Assembly (NCBI GenBank): GCA_013297865.1
Contig: JAAFIP010000003.1
Span: 124,001-188,000, forward strand
Reading direction: 5' to 3'
Length of the DNA: 64,000 nucleotides
Source: Polaromonas sp.
GTDB taxonomy: Bacteria; Pseudomonadota; Gammaproteobacteria; Burkholderiales; Burkholderiaceae_C
Each line of letters starts with the position of its first letter. The first letter of the stretch is position 1. Below the pieces are notes generated by a model, which was not told the DNA's origin, searched no databases, and saw only the letters and a list, made by a program, of their open reading frames with translations. Made by a program: the position numbers and the translations under genes. Below, piece after piece: positions 41,660 through 50,194 of this stretch.

Positions 41660-43879
41660 ATGCAATACGTTGTAAAGATGCTTTCGCTGTTATCAAGCAT
41701 AGCCAGCTTGGTGGTGCTGACAGCTTGTGGTGGCGGCTCTGGCAAAACTGCAAATTCTGCAGCCGATATCAGCACGCCCAATGCCAGCACGGCGACTGCA
41801 CCAATTGCACTTTCTGCCGAAGCTGGCTCTGCAGGCAAAACCATTACTCTGCCTGTTGAAGTGCTCGGCCCCGCAGGCTATGTTGAATCCGTTGAGTTTG
41901 ATTGGCCTGCAGATGTTTCAAGCAGTAGCGCTACCCGGCTTTCATTGCAATGCCACCGCTGTAGCTGGCGCGACGGCAGTGTACAAAGCGGCCAGGCGCG
42001 TGGCGCCAAGGGCAGCGTGCGAATCAACGGAGGTGCCTGGATTGACATGAACGACACCAGCGCAGAGTTGCTTGCTGCGGACAGAGCGTATGGTTCTTTG
42101 CTGTCAAACTCCCAAAACACCACACGCTTCTCGCTGCCCATCACGGGCGTCAAAGAAGGTGCCAACACGCTCGAATTTCGCTTCAATGCAGACGATGGAC
42201 TTACCAATGGTTATCGTATTCTTGCTTTGAATTTTCTCGATGGCACTGGCAAGCAGTTATTGCCGCTGAGTGCATTTCATAGCGACGATCCCAAACAATG
42301 GCAGGTCACGGGCGATACTGCCGCCATCGCAGAAGGTAAAGCATTATGGAGCGGCAAAGTCGCCCTGAAAGAAAGCCCTCTTGGCGGCAAAACCCTGAAA
42401 GCGGCATGTGCCAGCTGCCATACAGCAGATGGACGTGATCTCAAATACTTTAACTATTCCAGTTGGAGCATTCAGGCGCGCAGCCAATTCCATGGTTTAA
42501 GCAGTGAGCAAGGGCAACAAATTGCGGCTTACATCCGCAGCTTGAATGCGCCAGCGCCAGCGCAGGCACGTCCTTGGAATCCGCCCTATCAACCTGGCCC
42601 GGGCTTGGATGCCAAGCCCCTGGCGGAGTGGGCAGCTGGGGCAGGCCTGCAAGCCGTGCTTGCAAGCGATGCAGAAATACTGCCTTATTTATTTCCCAGC
42701 GGCACCTCTGCTGGGTCTGTACGCGCTGTCATTGACAAAGCAAAAACTCTCAACATGCGCGAAATACCCATTTCGATGCAGTTGCCCGATTGGAATGATT
42801 GGCTGCCGCATCAGCATCCTCTGGACCTGTTTGAGACGCAATTTTTGACCACGCGCACCGCAGGCAACGCTGCCTCGATTTATCAGGCATACCTTGATAT
42901 GCGTACCTATCTTGGAAGTGCCCCTGCTGCAGATTTGATTCGCAATGCAGGTTTATATAACTCACTGCATGCTTTTGCATATACTTCAAGTCATTTTCAC
43001 GACCCCAATTACACCCTGAACGAGGCGATCAAGGCAGGTGTTAACGAAGAAGATGCGCGGTCTTCCATCGCAAGATGGAGCGCAGTCAAGCAATGGGAAG
43101 TGATGCAGGAATTTGCACTGGAAGACAAAGCACCTCAAGTACATGGCACCTATGGTGAACCGCGCAGCTGGCTGACCTTGAGCCGCAATATGTTTGAGAT
43201 AGCGCCGCACAGGTCGGCAAACAACATCAATAATTTTCCCTACCAAAGCTTGTTGGTGGGCAAATACCAATCGACAGCGTGGTATCAGTTGCAGCTCATA
43301 GTCAATGCAGGTAACCGCAAAGGCATTACCCTGTCCCCGGTCGACTGGAACTACACCCCCGATCACATCCTTGACCTGAATACCAAAGCGGGCGGGCCTG
43401 CCCACCCGTTGCGGTGGGTCGCATCGCATACCAAAATGCATCAGCAATTCGCAGATGGAATGGAGATGGGTAAAACAGCGTTGGGGTTTCGCCAAATACA
43501 CATCCAGCGCTATGTGCCCGGGCAGTCGCATGGCCTCCTGCTGGACGCGTTGCCTGCATCTATCAGACTAAGCACTTATGAGTCGTTACTGGCCTCCACC
43601 ATGGACATACTGGAAGCCTATCCACCACAAGTCTGGCCGCGCGGCCAACCTGACGGCGGAGCCAGGGTGGAAGCAGCAGACTATGTCCTTACCAACAAAG
43701 CCATTGCTCGCAGTCAGCTTGGGGAAACATGCTTTGTCAGCAACACCGCCAATTGCTGGTACAGCGCTATCCCGTATTTCAAAGAGATAGGCGTAAGCCC
43801 CGCCACCATCAAACGAATGGCAGACTGGGGCAAGGCCATGTGGCCTGCGCCTGCCAATAACTGGGATGCATTGCGTTGA
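41660..43879 (+). CDS. c-type cytochrome lipoprotein of unknown function
   Basis: About 739 residues from the ATG at 41660. A lipoprotein signal ends in LTAC followed by GGGSGK, so it is anchored in the envelope. The N-terminal 200 residues look like a beta-rich domain (EVLGPAGYVESVEFDWPADV ... ANTLEFRFNADDGLTNGYRILALNFLDGTG). One heme c site, C250-A-S-C253-H (KAACASCHTADGRDLKYFNY), lies in a cytochrome domain that ends AAYIRSLNAPAPAQARPWNPPYQPGPGLD. The remaining 420 residues (QLPDWNDWLPHQHPLDLFETQFL, APHRSANNINNFPYQSLLVGKYQSTAWYQLQLIVNAGNRKG, HTKMHQQFADGMEMGKTALGFRQIHIQRY) form a histidine- and tryptophan-rich domain I do not recognise. It is divergent from the IorAB-like genes. Confidence 0.78.
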   Translation: MQYVVKMLSLLSSIASLVVLTACGGGSGKTANSAADISTPNASTATAPIALSAEAGSAGKTITLPVEVLGPAGYVESVEFDWPADVSSSSATRLSLQCHRCSWRDGSVQSGQARGAKGSVRINGGAWIDMNDTSAELLAADRAYGSLLSNSQNTTRFSLPITGVKEGANTLEFRFNADDGLTNGYRILALNFLDGTGKQLLPLSAFHSDDPKQWQVTGDTAAIAEGKALWSGKVALKESPLGGKTLKAACASCHTADGRDLKYFNYSSWSIQARSQFHGLSSEQGQQIAAYIRSLNAPAPAQARPWNPPYQPGPGLDAKPLAEWAAGAGLQAVLASDAEILPYLFPSGTSAGSVRAVIDKAKTLNMREIPISMQLPDWNDWLPHQHPLDLFETQFLTTRTAGNAASIYQAYLDMRTYLGSAPAADLIRNAGLYNSLHAFAYTSSHFHDPNYTLNEAIKAGVNEEDARSSIARWSAVKQWEVMQEFALEDKAPQVHGTYGEPRSWLTLSRNMFEIAPHRSANNINNFPYQSLLVGKYQSTAWYQLQLIVNAGNRKGITLSPVDWNYTPDHILDLNTKAGGPAHPLRWVASHTKMHQQFADGMEMGKTALGFRQIHIQRYVPGQSHGLLLDALPASIRLSTYESLLASTMDILEAYPPQVWPRGQPDGGARVEAADYVLTNKAIARSQLGETCFVSNTANCWYSAIPYFKEIGVSPATIKRMADWGKAMWPAPANNWDALR

Positions 43880-43990
43880 TGCTTGCCCGTCGAAAGGCAG
43901 AAATATTTGCATAACATCTAGCTCACGCTAAATGCTTGCTCATCCTCATACTAGTCCAGCATCACTACAGCAAATGGATATGGCGCTTGT

Positions 43991-44968
43991 TCATGGTAAC
44001 AACACCGTAGAGCCCACGGTCTGGCGAGACTCCAGCATTTGGTGCGCCTGCGCAGCATGCTCCAGTGCAAAAACCTGCCCCGGCTCGCTTTTGATCTTGC
44101 CCGAGATCACCATGCCAAATACTTCATCGGCCATGGCCAGCATGTGACTGCGTGGCTGGATGTAATGCATCATGGCCGGGCGCGTTACCCACAGCGAGCC
44201 TTTGGCGGCAAGTTGCATGGCGTCTATCACCACGGGCCCAGAGCTGGTGCCGTTGCTCACCAAGGTGCCGCGCGGCTGCAAGCAGCTAAGCGATGTTTGC
44301 AAAGTGTCTTTGCCTACAGAATCAAAGACAACACTTACGCCTTTGCCGTCGGTCAATTCCTTCACGCGCTGCACAGTGTCTTCGCGTGATGTGACGATCA
44401 CTTCGGCACAGCCGTTGGCCCGTGCAGCCTCGGCCTTGGCATCCGTGCTCACCGTGCCGATCATGCGCACGCCCAGGGCTCGCGCCCACTGGCTGGCTAG
44501 CAGCCCCACGCCACCAGCAGCGGCATGGTAGAGAATAGTCTCGCCGCCCTTCAAAGGATAAACTTGGCGAAACAGGTACTGCGCTGTCATACCTTTCATC
44601 ATCAGCGTGGCGGCGGTTTGGTCTGAAATAGCCTCAGGCAAACGGATCAACACCGCAGCAGGCATGATGCGCACATCACTGTAAGCACCTTGCGGCCCGA
44701 TCAGGTACCCAACGCGGTCGCCCACGGCAATATCCGTAACGCCCTCGCCCACCGCCTCCACCACGCCTACAGCATCGCTGCCAAGCTCGCTGGGCAAAGC
44801 GGCGGGGTACAGGCCCGTACGGAAGTAGATATCGATGAAATTCACCGCAATGGCTGTGTGGCGCACACGCGCTTGGCCGGGGCCGGGCTCTGCGAGCTCG
44901 GCGGTTTCCCAGCGCAGCACCTCTGCGCCGCCGGTTTCATAAAAGCGAAATCTGCGTGCGCTGGTCAT
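43991..44968 (-). CDS. NAD(P)H:quinone oxidoreductase (zeta-crystallin type)
   Basis: 325 residues of the zinc-free MDR family. AVNFIDIYFRTGLYPAALPSELGSDAVGVVEAVGEGV and YHAAAGGVGLLASQWARALGVRMIGTVST (nucleotide-binding AAxGGVG) are the quinone oxidoreductase signatures. It reduces quinones or enones with NADPH. The ATG at 44968 overlaps the TGA of the BKACE gene by four bases, so it is translationally coupled and part of the same operon. Confidence 0.92.
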   Translation of the reverse strand: MTSARRFRFYETGGAEVLRWETAELAEPGPGQARVRHTAIAVNFIDIYFRTGLYPAALPSELGSDAVGVVEAVGEGVTDIAVGDRVGYLIGPQGAYSDVRIMPAAVLIRLPEAISDQTAATLMMKGMTAQYLFRQVYPLKGGETILYHAAAGGVGLLASQWARALGVRMIGTVSTDAKAEAARANGCAEVIVTSREDTVQRVKELTDGKGVSVVFDSVGKDTLQTSLSCLQPRGTLVSNGTSSGPVVIDAMQLAAKGSLWVTRPAMMHYIQPRSHMLAMADEVFGMVISGKIKSEPGQVFALEHAAQAHQMLESRQTVGSTVLLP

Positions 44969-46053
44969 GTGCTGGCTTTCTCGGACGCAGTGAGGTGCTC
45001 CCATTTGCGTAAAAAGCCTTGATGGCCGCTGGGCGGATTAGGCGCAAAGCCATTGGCGGCCAGTGTCTCTTCTGTGGTGTCGTAAAACTGACCGATTTTG
45101 CACAGACGCTTGGCCGTAGGTCCATCGGCAATCGCACGGCCAAAATCGCGCGATATGCGCACGAGCTGTTCCACTTGACGCACCGTGCTCATCTTTGCTT
45201 TGCGGTCTTGTTGCCACAGATTGTCTTCAATACCGCAGCGCACATGCAAGCCCATGGCAATGCCCATCATATTGATTGGCAGCACATTGCGCATTGAGCT
45301 CTCCACCGTAAGCACCGCACCGTCGGGCACAGCACGCACAAAATTGGCAAGGTTATAAAGATTAGGCTGATCCATGCCGCCGCTGATTGCCACCCAGTTG
45401 AGTACCAGCGGGCCTTTGTAGATGCCACGGCGCATCAGGCGCTCTACCGACTCAAAGCTGTTAATGTTGTAGCACTGAAAAGCGCTTTGCAGCCCCGCTT
45501 TGGATAAACGGCGGATGTGCTCCTCCACCCAGCCTGGTTGGGCAGGCACCGTCATTTCCTTGTAGGCGTGATAGACCGTAGGATCGTCCATCGACGTGCC
45601 TGCAATGTCTTCATACGACATATGCTCCAGGATATTCATTTGCGAGGTATTGACCGTTACCGTCACTTGATCGGGCTTGGGGTCGAGATCGGCCAGCATG
45701 TGGCGCGTATCGTCAGAGAGCCATTTGGCTGCTGCGCCATCGCTCTCGGGCGCAAACGAGATCGAGCCACCGACTTGAATCAGCATCTGCGGGCAACGCG
45801 CGCGCACGCCAGCTATCAGTTCATTGAATTTCGACAGGTGCTTGCTGCCCTTACCATCAAGCTCACGCACATGCAGGTGCAGCACTGCTGCGCCTGCGTT
45901 GTAGCAATCCACCGCTTTCTGGATTTGCTCTTCCATCGTGACGGGAATGTCTTCCGCAAAATCAGACGGTACCCACGAGGGCGCATAAGGCGCGGCAGTG
46001 ATGACAAGTGGAGGTTGGTTTTCAGGCAGCAAATGACCGTCTAGGAAGTTCAT
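44965..46053 (-). CDS. Beta-keto acid cleavage enzyme (BKACE, DUF849)
   Basis: 362 residues. BKACE enzymes cleave a beta-keto acid with acetyl-CoA, giving acetoacetate and a CoA ester. The zinc ligands are H-x-H in AAVLHLHVRELDGKGS, and the late MGLHVRCGIEDNLW and QVGGSISFAPESDGA stretches match the family. The specificity pocket cannot be read, so the substrate (dehydrocarnitine, 3-keto-5-aminohexanoate or other) stays open. It is the second of four same-strand genes with TauD and Bug genes upstream. Confidence 0.92.
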   Translation of the reverse strand: MNFLDGHLLPENQPPLVITAAPYAPSWVPSDFAEDIPVTMEEQIQKAVDCYNAGAAVLHLHVRELDGKGSKHLSKFNELIAGVRARCPQMLIQVGGSISFAPESDGAAAKWLSDDTRHMLADLDPKPDQVTVTVNTSQMNILEHMSYEDIAGTSMDDPTVYHAYKEMTVPAQPGWVEEHIRRLSKAGLQSAFQCYNINSFESVERLMRRGIYKGPLVLNWVAISGGMDQPNLYNLANFVRAVPDGAVLTVESSMRNVLPINMMGIAMGLHVRCGIEDNLWQQDRKAKMSTVRQVEQLVRISRDFGRAIADGPTAKRLCKIGQFYDTTEETLAANGFAPNPPSGHQGFLRKWEHLTASEKAST

Positions 46054-46063
46054 ATTTTCTCGC

Positions 46064-46942
46064 TCAAAAAGGTGTATCGCCCACGATCCCCGCGCGCTCC
46101 ATCTTGCGGTGACAAAGCGGGTAGTCCATCACGGCGTAATGCTGCGTGCATCGGTTATCCCAGATCGCTACGGCTCCGGGGCTCCAACGCCAGCGCACTT
46201 GGTACTCTGGAATGGCCGCTTGGCTGATCAGGTATTGCAAGAGTGCACTGCTGCCTTGCGTGAAGTCTTGCCCTACCCGTACATTGGCTGGCGTATGAAA
46301 ATTAGTGAAGTGCGTGGTGAAGCCATTTACGAACAGCACTTTCTCGCCTGTTTCGGGATGGGTACGCACCACAGGGTGCTCTGCGTCTGGAAATTGCGCC
46401 TTCAGTGCCAAGCGCTTTTCAGCGGGCATGGCCGCGCCAAACGTGGCTTCAATGCTGTGCCGTGCACGCAGACCAGCAATCTGCGCTTTGATGTTGGCAG
46501 GCAAATTCTCGTAGGCAAGCGCCATATTGGCCCACATCGTATCGCCGCCGACGGGCGGGCATTCCACACAACGCAGCACCGCTCCCAAAGCCGGTTTTTC
46601 GCGCCATGTGCCATCGGTGTGCCAAGCGCTTTCATAGCGATCATTGGGCTGTTCAGGCGATTTATAGATGCGCACCAGGCCGGGATGCTCGGGGTCCGAG
46701 CCTGCCACAGGGTGGCTTTCCAGCTCACCAAAACGCCGCGCAAACTTCACATGCTCAGCGCGGCTCATGCTTTGATCGCGCAAAAACAGCACCTTGTATT
46801 CCAACAGCAGTGCCTTGACTTGCGCAAACAGATCATCGCTATGCGCAGCATCGCCCAATTGCATGTCCTGGATTTCCGCACCCAGCGCACACGTCAGGGG
46901 CAGCACCCGCAGCGCGCCATGGGTAATCACAGCAGCGGTCAT
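46064..46942 (-). CDS. TauD/TfdA family Fe(II)/2-oxoglutarate dioxygenase
   Basis: 292 residues. The facial triad is H-x-D in SAWHTDGTWREKPALG and the distal H in WDNRCTQHYAVMDY; the 2-oxoglutarate arginine is in CHRKMERAGIVGD. The N-terminal GALRVLPLTCALGAEIQDMQLGD is typical of TauD/TfdA. It would hydroxylate a sulfonate, phenoxyacid, amine or similar substrate to release it or start its breakdown. Between the BKACE gene (10 bases) and the Bug gene (8 bases). Confidence 0.92.
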   Translation of the reverse strand: MTAAVITHGALRVLPLTCALGAEIQDMQLGDAAHSDDLFAQVKALLLEYKVLFLRDQSMSRAEHVKFARRFGELESHPVAGSDPEHPGLVRIYKSPEQPNDRYESAWHTDGTWREKPALGAVLRCVECPPVGGDTMWANMALAYENLPANIKAQIAGLRARHSIEATFGAAMPAEKRLALKAQFPDAEHPVVRTHPETGEKVLFVNGFTTHFTNFHTPANVRVGQDFTQGSSALLQYLISQAAIPEYQVRWRWSPGAVAIWDNRCTQHYAVMDYPLCHRKMERAGIVGDTPF

Positions 46943-46950
46943 GATGCGCT

Positions 46951-47943
46951 TTATTGGTTGAGCTTGATGTCAAAGCGTTTGACAATTGCTGCGTTGCGCT
47001 CAAAATCGGCTTTTAGGCCCTGCGCCAGCTCCGCAGAGCTGGCTGGCGTATTGGGCTCAAAGCCAGCGGCTTGCAGGCGTGATTTGATAGCTGGTGCATC
47101 GGCAGCTTTGATCACGGCCGCATTGATTTTGGCCGTGATGTCTGCTGGCAAGGCACTCGATGCAATCACGCCCAGCCAGTTGCCAAACACCAGCTCAGGA
47201 TAACCCAACTCAGTGAGGGTAGGCACATCGGGCAAATGTGCAGAGCGCGTTTTGGCGGCAACACCATAGGCCTTGAGCTTGCCCGCTTTGACCTGTGGCA
47301 TAGACGTGACAATGCCATCAAACATCACTTGAATTTGGCCACCCATCAACTGCTGAAGCGCAGGCGGCGAGCCAGCAAAAGGCACATGCTGCATATCCAA
47401 GCCTTCTTTTTGATTGAGGATCATACCGGCATAGTGCGATGTAGTGCCTGCGCTGTAAGAAGCAAAGCTGATCTTGCCCGGATTGGCTTTTACATGCGAG
47501 ACCAGTGCTTTCACATTGTCTGCTGGCACATTGGGTGCTGCCACCAGCAACATGCCCGCGCGCGCCACCGTGGCAATGGGCTTCACGTCTTTGAGCGGAT
47601 CGTAAGGCAGCTTCATCACATGCGGGATTTCCGTCAGGATGTTGTCTGCTGTCACCATAATGGTCAGGCCATCGGCCGGAGCCTGCAAGAGCGCCTGCAC
47701 GGCAATGCCACCGCCAGCGCCGGGGCGGTTGTCCACCACCACCGGCTGGCCAATGTCTGCTGAAAGCTGCTGCGCGATCACGCGCGCCACCACATCCATC
47801 GTGCCGCCCGCTGGCGCTGGCACGAGGAGTTTGACGGGTTTGTCCGTCCAGGCCCAGGTACTGGTGGCGCAAAGGGCGGCAGAGAATGCGGCGGTGATAG
47901 CCATCATCCAGCGACGGCGTGAAGTGATTGAAACAGGTTTCAT
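46951..47943 (-). CDS. Tripartite tricarboxylate transporter substrate-binding protein (Bug family)
   Basis: 330 residues. A signal peptide (MKPVSITSRRRWMMAITAAFSAALCATSTWAW) precedes the Bug fold: DKPVKLLVPAPAGGTMDVVARVIAQQLSADIGQPVVVDNRPGAGGGIAVQALLQAPADGLTIMV. It is the first gene of the four-gene operon and presumably binds the substrate that the dioxygenase and BKACE handle. TAGGAGACGCTTT precedes the ATG at 47943; the longer upstream frame overlaps the divergent regulator and is rejected. Confidence 0.92.
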   Translation of the reverse strand: MKPVSITSRRRWMMAITAAFSAALCATSTWAWTDKPVKLLVPAPAGGTMDVVARVIAQQLSADIGQPVVVDNRPGAGGGIAVQALLQAPADGLTIMVTADNILTEIPHVMKLPYDPLKDVKPIATVARAGMLLVAAPNVPADNVKALVSHVKANPGKISFASYSAGTTSHYAGMILNQKEGLDMQHVPFAGSPPALQQLMGGQIQVMFDGIVTSMPQVKAGKLKAYGVAAKTRSAHLPDVPTLTELGYPELVFGNWLGVIASSALPADITAKINAAVIKAADAPAIKSRLQAAGFEPNTPASSAELAQGLKADFERNAAIVKRFDIKLNQ

Positions 47944-48012
47944 AAAGCGTCTCCTATTTGTTGACAAATGTGCCTGAAGTATCGACACTGTGGGCTCATT
48001 ATTTTTGATATT

Positions 48013-48042
48013 TTGAGACATTGATTTGTTTTTTTGGGACAT
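48013..48042. promoter_or_regulatory. Direct repeats, possible AraC-family binding site
   Basis: TTGAGACAT (48013) and TTGGGACAT (48034) are direct repeats 21 bases apart, two helical turns, in the 99-base gap between the divergent Bug operon and the araC-like gene. Direct repeats with this spacing are the usual AraC-family operator. The second copy abuts the regulator's own ATG. Confidence 0.45.
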
Positions 48043-49134
48043 ATGACTCAGGGTATTCCCCTCCACCCCCTTATCCCCGTGCACCGCCTTATTCGCAGTG
48101 CAACGCTCTATGGATTTGCAGAGCTGGCCGCCTCTGCAGGGCTGAATATGCGCAAGCTGCTGCAAAACTGCGGTATCCCAGAGCGGGCTTTGCAAACCCC
48201 GGATCAACTGATCGCCGTGGACGCTGTGCGCGAGCTGCTGGAGCGCTCAGCGCAAGCCAGCGGCTGGGACGACTTTGGTCTGCGTTTGGCTGCGCGGCGG
48301 CGCTTGGCGAATTTGGGACAGGTCAGCATAGTGTTGCGCGAGGAGCCCACCGGGCTGGCTGCCATGCAGACGCTGAGCCGTTATTTGCAGCTGGTCAATC
48401 CTTCCTTGTTTACTGATGTAGATATCGCGGGCGATTTGGTGATCATTCGCGAGACGCTTTTGGTAAGCACACAGTTGCCCATGCGCCAATCGATGGAGAT
48501 GGCCGTGGGCGTGATGCATGGGGTGCTGCGGGAACTGCTTGGCGATAGCTGGCGGGCCCGGCGCGTGTGTTTTGCCCATCGTGCATCAGGCGCTGGAACT
48601 GGCCCAGCGAGTGGCACCACCAGCTATACCAAACGCCTGTTTGATTGCCCTATCGAATACAACGCTGAATTCAACGGTCTAGTCTGCGACGCAGCAAGCT
48701 TGTCAAAAGAGCTGCCTGGTCGCGATGCAGCCTGGGCACAGTATTCGCGCAGCCAGCTGGACCAGGCTTTGCGGCAGGTGGCGCCCCGCACCAGTGACCA
48801 TGTGCGGCAACTGATGTCTGCCCTGTTGCCTCAGGGCCGCTGCACGGCCGATCAAGTCGCCTTGCAATTGCGCGTAGATCGCCGCACGATTCATCGCCGT
48901 TTGGCCAAAGAAGGCGCGTCATTTGCCAGCCTGCTCGAAGCCATGCGGCGCGAGCTGGTGGTGCGCCAACTAAGGGACAGTGATCGCAGTACCACCGACA
49001 TTGCCTATTTGCTGGGCTTTGCCAGCGTGAGCGCGTTTGGCCATTGGTTTGCCAAACACTTTGGCATCAGCGCCCGCCAGTGGCGCGCCCAGCATGTGGC
49101 GCCGAACAGCCCATCAATGGATCCTATTTCTTAG
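48043..49134 (+). CDS. AraC family transcriptional regulator (OruR/ArgR-like)
   Basis: 363 residues. The N-terminal region (about 1-220) is the Arabinose_bd / DUF type seen in OruR-like regulators (LIRSATLYGFAELAASAGLNMRKLLQNCGIP). The C-terminal two helix-turn-helix domain begins at QVALQLRVDRRTIHRRLAKEGASFASLLEAMRRELVVRQL and continues STTDIAYLLGFASVSAFGHWFAKHFGISARQWRAQH. The ATG at 48043 replaces the upstream TTG. It is divergent from the Bug/TauD/BKACE/QOR operon and is its probable activator. Confidence 0.9.
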   Translation: MTQGIPLHPLIPVHRLIRSATLYGFAELAASAGLNMRKLLQNCGIPERALQTPDQLIAVDAVRELLERSAQASGWDDFGLRLAARRRLANLGQVSIVLREEPTGLAAMQTLSRYLQLVNPSLFTDVDIAGDLVIIRETLLVSTQLPMRQSMEMAVGVMHGVLRELLGDSWRARRVCFAHRASGAGTGPASGTTSYTKRLFDCPIEYNAEFNGLVCDAASLSKELPGRDAAWAQYSRSQLDQALRQVAPRTSDHVRQLMSALLPQGRCTADQVALQLRVDRRTIHRRLAKEGASFASLLEAMRRELVVRQLRDSDRSTTDIAYLLGFASVSAFGHWFAKHFGISARQWRAQHVAPNSPSMDPIS

Positions 49135-49768
49135 CCGCAGCTGGTGGTGGATACACTGCGTCTGCCAGAGTAAAAGGCAGTCCTTCAATGGCTTTGACCG
49201 TACCATCGGCGTCGAACACGATAAAAAACTCATCGAAACTACCGTAGTAGTAACGCCACATGGGTGACGTAGCAGGATTCGGATTTTCTTTCTTCAGAGG
49301 GTGGCCCAGCGCCATGGTCACCTGTTCTTTGGTCATACCTACCATCACTCTGCCGCCTGCGATGGCCGCCTTGATTTCTGGTGCGAAGGTCTCGATTTTT
49401 ATCTTAGGATCGGTCGCGACTACGAGCTGGCTGAGGTAGTCCTTAGGGCTGAGATGCTTGGTGTACTCGTTCTTCAATGCAAGTTCTTTTTTATCACCCG
49501 CAATCGCAAATTCATAGGGGTTTGCAGTGGCAAACGGGTTGCGCGATTGGGCAAGGGATAGGTAGGGAGTGACCTTCACGGGCGTTCCAGCCTGAAGATG
49601 GGAACGAAACTCCACCCAGTTGGCGTCACTCGCTCGATTGACATTTCGATAGTAATCAAACCTTACGGTACAGCACAGGAATCCTTCCGCTAGAGTTTGG
49701 GCGTAGCTTGGTGTTGACAATACGAGTGCGAAAAGGAGTGAAGCGATGGGGGAAGTAATTTTTCTCAT
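49124..49768 (-). CDS. Secreted protein with SmpA/BamE-like segment, unknown function
   Basis: 214 residues. A signal peptide ends at PSYAQ (about residue 24). The region GRVMVGMTKEQVTMALGHPLKKENP ... SPMWRYYYGSFDEFFIVFDADGTVKAIEG has the GMTxxQVxxxLGxP pattern of SmpA/OmlA-like domains. Two adjacent cysteines (FLCCTVRFDY) lie soon after the signal. It converges on the araC-like gene and overlaps its 3' end by 11 bases. I do not recognise a specific family for the first 120 residues. Confidence 0.8.
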   Translation of the reverse strand: MRKITSPIASLLFALVLSTPSYAQTLAEGFLCCTVRFDYYRNVNRASDANWVEFRSHLQAGTPVKVTPYLSLAQSRNPFATANPYEFAIAGDKKELALKNEYTKHLSPKDYLSQLVVATDPKIKIETFAPEIKAAIAGGRVMVGMTKEQVTMALGHPLKKENPNPATSPMWRYYYGSFDEFFIVFDADGTVKAIEGLPFTLADAVYPPPAAAKK

Positions 49769-49889
49769 TTTTGTCTATAGGTTATGAGTGTTTGTTGTTA
49801 ATCACCTATGTCAGGCGATGCCGTCAATAATGTCGACATTATCGATGAGTAGGCATTCTAGCTGAGCGGAATTCCATGGGAAAACACAC

Positions 49890-49940
49890 GCTATTTATTT
49901 TGTAGCTGCTCCCGCGATATTTCATTGGGCTAAAGGCCCA
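49890..49940 (+). repeat. Short dispersed repeat, copy 12
   Basis: CTATTTATTTTGTAGC continues as TGCTCCCGCGATATTTC, then ATTGGGCTAAAGGCCC. It lies next to a decayed GIY-YIG gene fragment. Confidence 0.83.
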
Positions 49941-49959
49941 TTTGCATATCAATAATCAA

Positions 49960-50120
49960 TCAAATTCAGCGCTTTGCTGCGTTTGGGAGCCTCTGGTGCT
50001 TTAAAAGCAGCTAAAAACCGATCCCTCGGTTTCGCCAGGTTCCAAATCGGTCCATCATAGTTAAGCCAAGCTGAGCAGCGCTGAAACCATGATGGTGTGC
50101 ACAGCGATGTCTCTTATTTT
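49960..50120 (-). pseudogene. Relic of a GIY-YIG (T5orf172) protein gene, C-terminal part
   Basis: On the minus strand the sequence encodes HHHGFSAAQLGLTMMDRFG, matching the HHLFSAAQLDLSINDRC segment of the larger relic at 57862-58286. Further on it gives KAPEAPKRSKAL, a proline-rich tail also echoed at 57655-57720. There is no start codon and the frame is broken. It lies in the 49769-50194 gap upstream of the amidase; nothing else is seen there apart from a short repeat. Confidence 0.6.
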
Positions 50121-50194
50121 GCTGAAATGTGCTCTGCAAAATAGGCGACAGCAGCAATTTTTGTGCAACTCGAAAACGCAGATACTTGGGCCAT

